Below, one piece after another: positions 54,730 through 64,000 of a stretch of DNA of 64,000 nt (the stretch's first letter is position 1; the number at the start of each line of letters is the position of its first letter). The DNA is from Hansfordia pulvinata. Lineage: Eukaryota > Ascomycota > Sordariomycetes > Xylariales. A program made the translations under genes and the position numbers. A model generated the notes under the pieces. That model was not told where the DNA came from and did not search any database. It was given only the letters and a program-made list of their open reading frames with translations. The stretch is from NCBI GenBank assembly GCA_006538405.1, contig BJKQ01000003.1:1426001-1490000 (forward strand), written 5' to 3'.

Positions 54730-57700
54730 ATGCAATCCAAACGACGCATCAGTGGGGTCTTTTCCCCCGTCCTGACCCCAAACTCTCCTGCCAGCCCGCC
54801 CGCCCCTCCACTGCCCACCCGGCCCCCGCCGGTCACGGCTATGTCCGCCTCTTCCTCCGCCTCCTCGCCAGGCGCTCCGCCTGCAGTCACCCTCCCTCGC
54901 AGCGACAGTTCTTCCAAGCCCCCGCCTACGATCCGGACCGTGACCCCCGAGCCTATACCCAATGGTTATCCCGTACCCGACCGGAGCGGCGCCCGTCACA
55001 GCCACATCTCCGTCGCCGCCTCGCCTCGATCCATCCCCGGCGGCGAGGCGCGCCGACAAGGCATCGTCTTCAACGAATCTTTCGGCGGGTCTCTCGACAG
55101 CACCACCTCGAGCCCGCCGCAACCCCGCTCAGCCACTAGACCCCGTACCCAGACCATGGATGGCTCAATAGTGTTGCGTCAGCAATCGACTGCCTCGTCA
55201 ATGGAAAGCCGGCAGCGGGTAGGCTCCTTCTCCTCTTCAGGCTCCCAGCCCCTGCATGACCCTGATCGCTCGCCCCCGGTCCCCTCTGCGTCTGCAGTGT
55301 TCCCCTCCGTCGCCCCGGCCAGGCCGGCCGACCTCAAAATCACAGTCACCTCGGCCCGAGATAAACGCTCCACTAACCGACGTCTCGTCAAGAGAGCCTC
55401 CTCCCGTCCCACCTCGCCTTTCGTGTCGCCCCCGCCTTCTATCGATTCTCTGCCGCTGCCCATCTACACCAGCGACGCCAATAAGATATTAATCCTAATG
55501 AAAAGTCTGTGCGGGAGAATGAGGGGCGACCTCGAGTACCAGACGGAACAGGGCGGGCTTTGGTATTCTGGAGTGGCTTGGATCGACGAGGATAAGGGCA
55601 GTCTGTTGCTGAATCCCGGCCAGAGCGGGAATTTCCAGATCCCACTTGTCGAGGACCTCCGGGGGTGCAGAGTCTTGCCAATCGATGGTCATGAAGACGG
55701 GAGAAGGTGCCTGGAGCTTCTTAACCAGAAGACGGGTGTTGAGCTCCTCCTGCGCCCCACTGCTGAACAGCTTGACTACTGGCTTGCCAGCCTTCTTTGC
55801 TGGCAGCAGCTGCGGCCCACTGGCGTAAGGACTGCCAACGCAAGCAGAGGCAGCTCACCTGTGCTAGGGACCAGGAGACGGGGCATGTCATCTGCTGCTA
55901 GCCTGTCGTCCTCCAAGGATGCTGCCATTATCAAGGTTGGCAAGGTTATGCTGTGGGACAAAGGCACTGCCACCTCTCCCCGTGCCATTGTCAAGCGACC
56001 CTCTACCCGTGATCTGCGCTCTGACTCGCCATCATGGAGGAAGGTATCCTGCATTCTGCAGGATAATGGGGAGTTCAAGCTCATGACAGACAATGATGTG
56101 GTTGTGCTGTCAGTGATTGCTTTGTCCCAGCTATCGCGCTGTGCCATTCAGCAGCTGGACAAGTCGGTTCTGGATGAGGAGTTCTGCATAGCCATCTTCC
56201 CCATCTACTCACCCACCTCGAAACAGCTTTCCATCTTCCGGCCTATCTATCTTGCCCTCGACTCTCGCGTCTTGTTCGAGGTCTGGTTTGTTCTCCTGCG
56301 AGCATTTACGGTACCCGATCTGTTCGGGATTGAATCTTCCACCGACCAGGTCATGGAGATCCGCGACTTCCAGTCGGGCCCCGATGGCCAGCTCTTCCGT
56401 ATAGAGAAAACCATTCAAGCCAGAGTCACTGAAGCTAAGCTGCGGAGACCGCTCACAGGATCCGAGTCGCACGACCGCCACGGCAAAGACCGGGACCCGC
56501 TTGTGGGCAATTACTACGCGGAGCTGATATTGGACGGCGAGGTACGTTCTCGAACAGCGACCCAGATGGACACCAACAATCCTTTCTGGCGTGAATCGGC
56601 CAACTTCACCGAGCTGCCAGCCACCTTGCCCAACATGTCGGTCATTCTGAAGCGGGTAGACGGGATCCCGGACAGCGCCAATAGCCTCCACACCACGACG
56701 CATTCACCCGAGGTGGCCCATCTTCTGAAACCGTCTTCGGCTCAGTCGACATCCCATTGGACAAAATGGATCGGGGCAAGGATCAGGAGCAGTGGTTGCC
56801 GATATTGGACGACAAGAGCCAGGTGATTGGCAGCCTATTTGTCAAGGTGTACCACGACGAGCTCGTCGTTCTGTCCAAGGACGACTACAAACCGCTGTCC
56901 GACCTGTTGCACAATTTCAGCGTCGGCTTGACGACCCAGATTGCTCTCGCCATCCCCCCAGCACTGCGCCGCCTGGCAGAAACATTCCTCAACATCTTCC
57001 AGGTAACTGGGCGCACGACCGACTGGCTCATGGCTCTTGTTGAAGAGGAGATTGACGGCCTCCAAAGCCAGAACAGCATGAAGAAGACTCGCTTCAGCCG
57101 CCGCTTGAAATCCAACGAGTCCGCAGCGTCAGGCACCGAGAGAGAACTGCTGGTGAGGGATATGGGCAAATCCTTGGCCGGAGAGGCAAACTTGCTTTTC
57201 CGAGGCAACACGCTGCTGACGCAGTCTCTGGAATTCCAAATGCGCCGGCTTGGGAAGGAGTATCTCGAGGACATGCTCTGTGACAAGATTGCCGAGATTA
57301 ACGAGGCCAACCCGGATTGCGAGGTTGATCCAAGCAAGTGCCACAACGCCGACGACCTCGCCGCTCATTGGTCTCACTTGGCCCAGCTCACAGGCGAGGT
57401 TTGGGAGTGCATTGCCGGATCCGCAAGCAAACTGCCCATTGAGCTCCGTCAGATTCTCAAATACGTTCGGGCTGTTGCTGAGGACAGATATGGCGATTTC
57501 CTACGCACTGTCAACTACACCAGCGTTTCCGGCTTCCTCTTCCTGCGGTTCATCTGCCCGGCGATCCTGAACCCTAAACTCTTCGGCTTGCTGCGGGATA
57601 ATCCACGACCGCGAGCACAGCGCACCCTCACGCTCATTGCCAAAGGCCTGCAAGCGTTGGCAAACTTGGCGACATTTGGAAAGAAGGAGAGTTGGATGGA

Positions 57701-58448
57701 GCCCATGAACAAATTCCTCATGACCCACCGTCAGCCATTCAAGGACTTGATCGATCAGCTATGTTCCGTCTCATCGGAGCGCAATATCGCTTTGCCACCA
57801 GCGTCATACTCCACACCCAACACGATTCTCAGCCGAATGGGCCCCGTCTTTAAGGAAGGCTGCCCGTCTCTGCCATATCTTATCGACCAATGCCGTTCTT
57901 TTGCTGTCTTGATCAGCGTGTGGCTCGAGCACAACAATCGAGGTGCCGCGAATGCCTACGTGTACCAGAATGAGCTTGCAGAATTCCACGAGCTCTGTAC
58001 AGCGTTGCAGCGGCGCTCAGATGAATGCCACACCAAGATCGAAGCGTATCGAGCAAGCGAAGGTGTTTCCATCGCCACCGACGACGTAACGGAGACCGAA
58101 ACGGCTTCTCTCGTCGATTCAATAAACCTTTCTTATGGAGGGCCTGCCTTGTCGGAGAACGACCCCTATCACGCACCGGGCTCCTCCGGCAGTGATGCTG
58201 AGGGCAGCGATCGCAATGGAGACCGGAACTGCGGTAAGATTGGCCAGCGTCAACCGGGTTCCGACAACACAATCCGCGCGAAACGCGAAAAGAACCGCGG
58301 CTTCTTGAGTGGTCTCATCGGGAGTAGAAAGGACAAAGGCGGCTCTTCATTGAGAGAAAAAAGCCGGGACAAGGAGGAAAAGAGCAGCAGGAGTATCCTC
58401 AGCACCTTTTCAGACAGTGGGCGCAGCGACCATGGCTCGAGGCACTAG
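54730..58448 (+). CDS. BUD2: RasGAP of the BUD2/CLA2 type (C2 plus GAP domains), frame broken once
   Basis: Activates GTP hydrolysis by a Ras-like GTPase; yeast Bud2 acts on Rsr1 in polarity-site selection. Two overlapping frames cover it: 54730 to about 56690, and about 56690-58448. Residues 1-240 are Ser/Pro-rich and disordered. About 250-360 is PH-like (GDLEYQTEQGGLWYSGVAW, then a Trp near the end). A C2-like domain lies at about 590-700 (YAELILDGEVRSRT, TNNPFWRE, FGSVDIPLDKM, VIGSLFVKV). The RasGAP domain is at about 810-1010: arginine finger in LLFRGNTLLT (about residue 823), SGFLFLRFICPAILNP, and LQALANLATFG. A basic tail follows. One extra base between 56685 and about 56720 joins the frames to 1239 residues; the only GT-AG alternative there is 29 nt, too short to be an intron. 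The domain set and order, more than residue memory, support BUD2 over IRA- or Gap1-type GAPs. Confidence 0.9.
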
Positions 58449-60405
58449 GCATGCCTCCGGCGGTTCATTTGCCGTCACTGTTAATGCCGGTGCCTTTCCA
58501 ACCGGCGCCTCTTCCTTACATACTGACCCAACGCCTCCGCCTGCCGGCTCGCGCCTGGCAGAGCATGAGTTCGCCACTATTGGGGATGATGGAGTCGTGA
58601 GGATCGCTTGGACGGCCGTGCGGCATGGAGACAGCGGACGCAAGTATTGCAGTCACGACGCTGCAGAGGTCCCCTAGGCAATGCTCTCGAGGGGCTAGAC
58701 GATCGATGTGTCACGATATGGAGTTCAGGGTACGGCCGTGTGCATGGATCAGGACAGGCTGGTTTGGCAGGGTTGGAGCATTGTTCCTGAGCATAGTGGG
58801 TGTCTCACGTTGAGACTCGAAAAATCATAGACTTTGGGGTGGGAAGCCAGTCTCGGGAGAGACGGCCACGACGACTACGACATTGCAGCCTCGCAAAAAC
58901 ATGCGAGGCCCCTCCATAGGGGTTCCGGCACATAATTAGCATTTGCACACAATCAAACCTATTCAAGCAGAAAAGCCCTTGTGGGCTGAGATCCGTTTCG
59001 TAAGAGTGAGGAGTTATCGGCACAGGCTGACTGGAAGGCAACCCACCAAGACGGATTGGGACCTCTTCTTCCACTGGCTCAAGGGACTGATAGTGAATGT
59101 TGATAGTCTCGCATCCCTGAAACCGGAGTGTAAGGCAGACCGTAAGGCGAAGCAACCCCGTTGACTTGCGTACTTGCGTTGCCTGGGCAGATACGTTGCT
59201 CGACTCAAAACCCCCGTCCTCTGTTTGCCCGCCGGCAACTACCTTACGCAGCTGATAATCATGTTGCCTCGTGGCACCCTCGTCCTTTCCCACTCTCTGG
59301 TGTTTCTCTCTTCGTCTTCCTTTCCAGCTTGCATCAACTCGTCTTTCTTAGTCGAGTCCGAAGGCGGGATTCCTCACACTACATCGCACGTCGGCCACTG
59401 CTTACCATCTTGCGCCCAACGCTACTATCTTCTGGTAAGTCTCTGACCTCGTTTCGTATCTTTTGTTTGAAGCCAGACACGAGGCTGGAAGGCGCTCCCT
59501 GTTTTCTGCCCCTTCCGTTCCGCAGCCTCCTTCCCTCATCTTTTCTCCGATCTCTACGGCGGGTCCAGAGAGGTGCAGTCTTCGGGATCGATGACCAGCC
59601 TGCTCCTGCCCGTTTCGTTTGCCAGACTGAACGCGTCGACGGGAGCCCCGTCGGTGCGCGCGTTCCCACCTGGCACAGCAACCGGCAGCTGTCCCGTGAA
59701 ATTTTCTGTCTTTTCATCAATTTTGCCCATGGTGCCCCGTTGCCTGGTGTACGTAAATCCTCTCCCCTCTCCAACCCCCATCGCGGCGACCCAAACAACT
59801 CGCCCTGCTGGTTTTCGCAAGCCCACTCAATCTTGACCCTTCTACCTGCCTACTGCACTCTGCGACTCTTGACGGAGGCTCGGGTCTTCTTCTACCTCTT
59901 CACCTCCCTAACATCTGGGAATCAGATAGTCAAGGCTCCTTTCTCCCCTTCAAACCACGATACTTTCACTCTCCTACTGGTAAGACTTGATTTTCCTAAT
60001 CCATCTTTCATTCCCATCCCCAGCTCCAGTACCAAGAGTTCTGTTACTTCCACGCACACCCATCAACAGTGTAGGGCCTGCCACATCCATCTGGCACGGT
60101 CCTATGAGTACCCTTTGCCGCTTGACTTATCTGCCACCCTGTCCCTTCGTCACTACCTAGCCACCCAAGGTAGTCTTCTTCACCTCCGCCAGTCCTGCCG
60201 TCTTGACTTGTGGCGCCGCACTGTCTTCCTGCCCATCATCCGCGTGCCTCTCAGCCCCAGTCCTTTGTGTACGCAGTTTCCACCTTCTCTAACCTACACA
60301 CGACTCTCACTCATTTCTGTTGCTGCAGATTTCACCGAAGCAAGCACTGACCTCTCTCACGACTCCTCACCTCAACAGAGACTACTCGCCGCAGATCCAG
60401 CGACG
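58449..60405. other. RasGAP 3' region and long CT-rich leader of the zinc-knuckle gene
   Basis: From 58449 to about 59150 no coding signal is seen. From about 59170 to 60405 the sequence is pyrimidine-rich and has intron-like signals: donors GTAAGT near 59435, GTACGT near 59750 and GTAAGA near 59980, and an acceptor TGCTGCAG near 60322-60329. This fits a long, spliced 5' leader. The frame of the downstream protein stays open back to about 59161 but has no ATG. Confidence 0.5.
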
Positions 60406-62186
60406 ATGAGTGAGTTTGTCTCTTCCCAGAGCAACATGGATGCAAAATGGGACGACGGTCCTGCCGGTGGTGACTTCGGACCGGCCTATGACGACGGCTT
60501 TGGCCCATCTACCAACGACGGCTTCGCCAGCGAGTCTCAGGGCGCTGGAGGCGGTGATTGCTTCAACTGCGGCCAGCCTGGGTGAGTCTTGGTACCGTAT
60601 GATCTGATCTTGGAACATAAGCTGACCATTCTGACTAGCCATATGAAATCTGACTGCCCTAACCCGAGAGTCGTGAAATGCAACCACTGCGGCCAGGAGG
60701 GCCACATGATCCGCGAGTGTCCTGACGCTCCGCCTCGTGCGTTCACTGGAACCTGTCGCCTCTGTGAGGAAGAGGGCCACATGGCCAAAGAGTGCCCCAA
60801 CAAGGCGCCGGAGATCTGCCGCAACTGTGGAAAGGAAGGTATGTCGTATGACCAAGTCTCCCTATGCAGAGAGCATGCCGCTGAGAGAAATAGGACACCG
60901 CGCTTTCGAATGCAAGAACCCTCGTGCCCTCGGGAGACTCCCAAAGTTGACCCTATCTCTGCTTGGACCGCCTTGAAGACTGCCATGACCGCTGTCCCGA
61001 TCGACATGGATGAAGTCAAAGAGAAGACGAAGCTGTACACTCGCGTCACCAACGGGGGCGCAGACTACGTCGCCCTTGAGAGAGTTTTCAGAGACAACAA
61101 GTTTCCCATCTATCTGATTGGTGTCAAGAGAGAGTTGCTTATCACTCACACCAACATGGACCTCAACGGCAACCTTGACAAGACTTACACGGTTCTCTAC
61201 AGCAAGTCGAAGAATGCATCGCGTCCCAAGGATCGTGCCATTTGGCCCAAGAATGACGAGGAGAATAACGCCCGCTTGGCTGATGCCGGCGAGGTTGTAC
61301 CTCGCAACGTGGTGAAATGCCAGAACTGCGATCAGCTGGGCCACATCAAAAAGAACTGCCCCGAAGAGCCTAAGGTCGTCCAAGGACCCGTCGTGAAGTG
61401 CTACAACTGCGACGAAGAAGGCCACCGAGTCCGCGACTGTGAGTCCTTTTATTCCGCTAGCTACACTGTTCAGTGCTGATGTTCCCCAGGCCCCCAGCCA
61501 CGCAAGAACCCCTTCGCCTGCAAGAACTGCGGCTCTGAGGATCACCAGGTCCGTGAATGTAAGTATTACTGTGCCGCTGTAAAGACCCGAGACTGACTGT
61601 GACCCAGGCCCGGAGCCTCGCCGAGCTGGCGACGACGTCGAATGCCGCAAATGCAACAAGAGTAAGATAGCCCAATCCATCGCGCTCATGACATCCATGC
61701 TGAATACTTCCCTTGCAGTGGGCCACTTCTCTCGTGACTGCCCTGAGGGTGGCGGCGGCGGCGATCGGGCCTGCAGAAACTGTGGCGAGGAAGGTCACTT
61801 TGCCAGCGACTGCACCCAGCAGCGCAAAATGGTTTGCCGCAACTGTGATGGAGAGGGTCATCGTGCCTCCGAATGCCCGGAGCCAAAAAACATGGCAAAG
61901 GTGCAGTGCCGTAACTGTGACGAATTCGGCCATGAGGCCCGAGGCTGCCAGAAGCCTCGTGACAGTGAGTAACCCAGTCCGGAGGCAAATGCTGGATGGC
62001 TGCTAATGTGAACGAAAAGTGAGTCGCGTTACTTGCCTGCTTTGCGGTGAGAAAGGCCATTTCCAGGCCCGTTGCACCAACGGGGCCCAGGTTACTGATG
62101 ATGGTGGCGTCGAGGCCGGAGGTGGTGACTTCAACGATAGCAACCAATTCAACGCCCCACAGCAGGCTGACAATGGCGGCTGGTAA
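60406..62186 (+). CDS. CCHC zinc-knuckle protein with twelve knuckles (CNBP/Gis2-related), frame broken once
   Basis: Zinc knuckles of this kind bind single-stranded nucleic acid; CNBP, Gis2 and Byr3 bind mRNA and promote translation. Exons are 60406-60581, 60639-60838, 60894-61438, 61490-61558, 61608-61661, 61719-61964 and 62020-62186, all GT-AG, with five knuckles completed exactly across a splice. I count twelve C-x2-C-x4-H-x4-C motifs, from CFNCGQPGHMKSDC to CLLCGEKGHFQARC. Between knuckles four and five lies a segment of about 125 residues without knuckles (WTALKTAM, FPIYLIGVKRELLITHTNMDL, AIWPKNDEENNARLADAG), which looks conserved. After HRAFECKNPR the spliced frame hits a stop at 60974-60976, while the next frame continues; one extra base, most simply at GGG 60932-60934, restores 485 residues. 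Byr3 and Gis2 have seven knuckles in about 150-180 residues, so orthology is not claimed. Confidence 0.9.
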
Positions 62187-62998
62187 ATGTGGACGGGCCA
62201 AGATTGAATTGTCGTCAGTCGAAATACACTCACGGAATCCACTACGCGTTGCTTTCGAAACAGGTCGGAGAATAAGACAGGCAGAACTGGTGCTGAGGCT
62301 GGCATTGGTGGTTGAGGTATTATTCTTGACCCCTCGTCAAGGCTAGGCGACGAGCCCAGGAAAGTCTACGAGATGTTTACGTTGCGCAGATAGGCTCTCG
62401 AAGTGCGGAAATTGAAACGAGTTGCCCCTTGATCGGAGTGCCGTTAGCATGGTCCGAAGTGCTCAGTCATAAATAAAGCTCATCTGCGAGACTGGCTGAG
62501 ATGAAGAAGAGTGAAGTTTGCTAGAAATGCTTGCCGGATTAGAGATGACGCGACCAAACAAAGCTTGTTCGAGTGTGCTAATCAACTTAATACCTTGGGT
62601 AAGGTGTGATGAGAACTGAAGACGAATACTCGTACTCGTACTCGCAGGCGCTGACGACGTCAAGTGGTGGGCGAGGAGGGAGCTGGGGTTGCTGCTAACC
62701 AGGGTGGGTAGTGGGGGAGGCCGATCACGCCGGTTGTCTGGCTGCCCCTCGATAGGCAGCTTTGAAACGGCAGGCACAGGCAGTTCCTTGGAAGGCAAGA
62801 GGGGAGTTGCTTGACGACGTGCTACCTTGTTATTTCCCGTACCTTGAGCTGTGTCTTCCCGAGTGGCCCGCTTCCTGCAACCCTACATACCTGCCTTACC
62901 CTTCTCGACACCCACGCCATCTTCACACGCCTCCCCAAAACCAGCATCGCCTGTCTGACTCCCAGCCGAGCGTTAGAGAGCTCCCCGCAACCTCCACA
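62187..62998. other. Gap zinc-knuckle gene / AIP1
   Basis: An 812-bp stretch with the 3' region of the zinc-knuckle gene and the promoter and leader of AIP1. Three TACTCG units in tandem lie at 62627-62644. No coding signal. Confidence 0.5.
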
Positions 62999-64000
62999 AT
63001 GTCGGTGACGCTGGACAAGACGCTGGCCGCAGCACCCGCCACGGCGCGGGGCCAGCCAACGCCGCTGTCGACCGACTCGAAAGGCCAGAGGATCGCCTAC
63101 GCCGTGCGTTGCCCCGGCTCGTGCCCCCTCCCTCTCGCTACCGCTTAGTAAACGGCATACTAATGATTCTGATCACCTGCAGTCTGGCAAGTCTATCTTT
63201 GTCCGTTCCATCGACGACCCCTCCTCGTGCAAGCAGTACAACGGCCACACGGCACAGACCACCGTCGCCCGCTTCTCCCCTAGCGGCTTCTACGTGGCCA
63301 GCGGCGACGCGACCGGTGCCGTGCGCGTCTGGGACTCCCTCGAGGCCGTCAACACCAAGGGCGAATACCACATCATCTCGGGCCGCATCAACGACATCGC
63401 GTGGGACGGCGACTCGCAGCGCATTATTGCCGTCGGCGATGGCCGCGAGCGCTTCGGTCACTGCATCACCGCCGACAGCGGCAACAGCGTCGGCGAGGTC
63501 TCGGGCCACTCCAAGGTCATCAACTCGGTCGCCATCCGCCCCATGCGGCCCCTGCGCGCTGCGACCGTCGCCGACGACATGTCTATGTGCTTTCTGCACG
63601 GTGCCCCCTTCAAGTTCAACTCCAAGGCCGCCGGCCTGCACAAGGGCTTCGTCTTCGCCACCGCCTTCTCCCTCGACGGAAACTCTCTCGTCACCGTCGG
63701 CGCCGACAAGCGCATTCAGCTCTACGACGGCAAGACGGGCGAACCCACGCGCGATATCGGCCAAGGCGAGCACACGGGCAGCATCTTCGCCGTCAGCTGG
63801 GCTCCGGACTCGAAGCGCTTCGTCACGGCCAGCGCCGACCAGACGGTCAAGATGTGGGACGTCGAAGCCGGCACGGTCCTGCGTACCTGGCGCGTCGGTC
63901 CCGAGGGCTCCAGCATCCCCGACCAACAGGTTGGCGTTGTCTGGCCTCACGGCCGCGACGACGGCCTGATCATCAGCCTTAGTCTCAGTGGCGACCTGAA
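62999..64000 (+). CDS. AIP1: Actin-interacting protein 1 (AIP1/WDR1), 5' part
   Basis: AIP1 works with cofilin to sever and disassemble actin filaments at cortical patches. Exon 1 is 62999-63103 (MSVTLDKTLAAAPATARGQP...); the intron GTGCGT...CCTGCAG ends at 63182; exon 2 runs from 63183 beyond the window. About 307 of roughly 600 residues are visible. Repeated WD40 units are seen: YNGHTAQTTVARFSPSGFYVA...VRVWD, ISGRINDIAWDGDSQRIIAVGDG, VSGHSKVINSVAIRP, HKGFVFATAFSLDGNSLVTVGADKRIQLYDG and HTGSIFAVSWAPDSKRF...VKMWD. These lie in the first of two seven-blade propellers. DSKGQRIAYASGKSIFVRSI across the splice is typical of the family start. No frame break is seen up to the window end. Confidence 0.95.

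Noticed and set aside
56656..56684. GT-AG intron of 29 nt in the RasGAP gene that would fix the frame
   Set aside because: Far below the normal minimum intron size of filamentous ascomycetes; a missing base is more likely.

Overview
The window is nuclear DNA of a filamentous ascomycete (Pezizomycotina, most likely a Sordariomycete). This rests on GC-rich coding sequence, short spliceosomal introns (GTRNGT donors, YAG acceptors), pyrimidine-rich 5' leaders and fungal gene content: a bifunctional HIS7, an Igo1-type endosulfine, Iec3, Sfm1 and a TFIIIC small subunit. I do not claim a genus. Gene density is low for a fungus: 15 protein genes in 64 kb, with gene-free stretches of 3 to 11 kb.

Layout. 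2.8-5.4 kb: D-aminoacyl-tRNA deacylase (+) facing a yippee-like zinc protein (-). 9.5-12.4 kb: a CCCH/RRM/coiled-coil RNA-binding protein (+). 16.9-17.8 kb: ornithine decarboxylase antizyme (+) with a +1 recoding site. 18.9-20.6 kb: HIS7 (-), sharing a divergent promoter with a TFIIIC subunit gene (+, 21.6-22.9 kb). 26.3-27.1 kb: IGO1 (+). 29.9-31.0 kb: MYG1 (-), divergent from IEC3 (+, 32.0-33.0 kb). 34.2-35.3 kb: SFM1 (+). 36.3-36.7 kb: a small secreted protein (+). 42.4-43.4 kb: a conserved Ser/Pro-rich protein of unknown function (+). 43.4-54.7 kb: an 11-kb desert. 54.7-58.4 kb: a BUD2/CLA2-type RasGAP (+). 60.4-62.2 kb: a 12-knuckle CCHC zinc protein (+). 63.0 kb to the window end: AIP1 (+, partial). 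I found no tRNA, rRNA, CRISPR or intact transposon.

The genes do not form one pathway. They are housekeeping genes of translation quality control (DTD1, SFM1), polyamine and histidine metabolism (antizyme, HIS7), transcription and chromatin (TFIIIC subunit, IEC3), signalling (IGO1, RasGAP) and actin turnover (AIP1).

Three points deserve most attention. (1) The antizyme has a canonical TCC-TGA +1 frameshift site, then two further apparent frame changes. (2) Four conserved genes (antizyme, TFIIIC subunit, RasGAP, zinc-knuckle protein) are each broken by what looks like missing bases, mostly at short G or C runs; sequence error is the simplest explanation. (3) A short palindromic word family, TACGAGTA/TACTCGTA with full form TACGAGTACTCGTA, occurs about 50 times, almost only outside genes, against about 2 expected by chance. 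It is densest in the 46-54 kb desert and is the best candidate for something undescribed.
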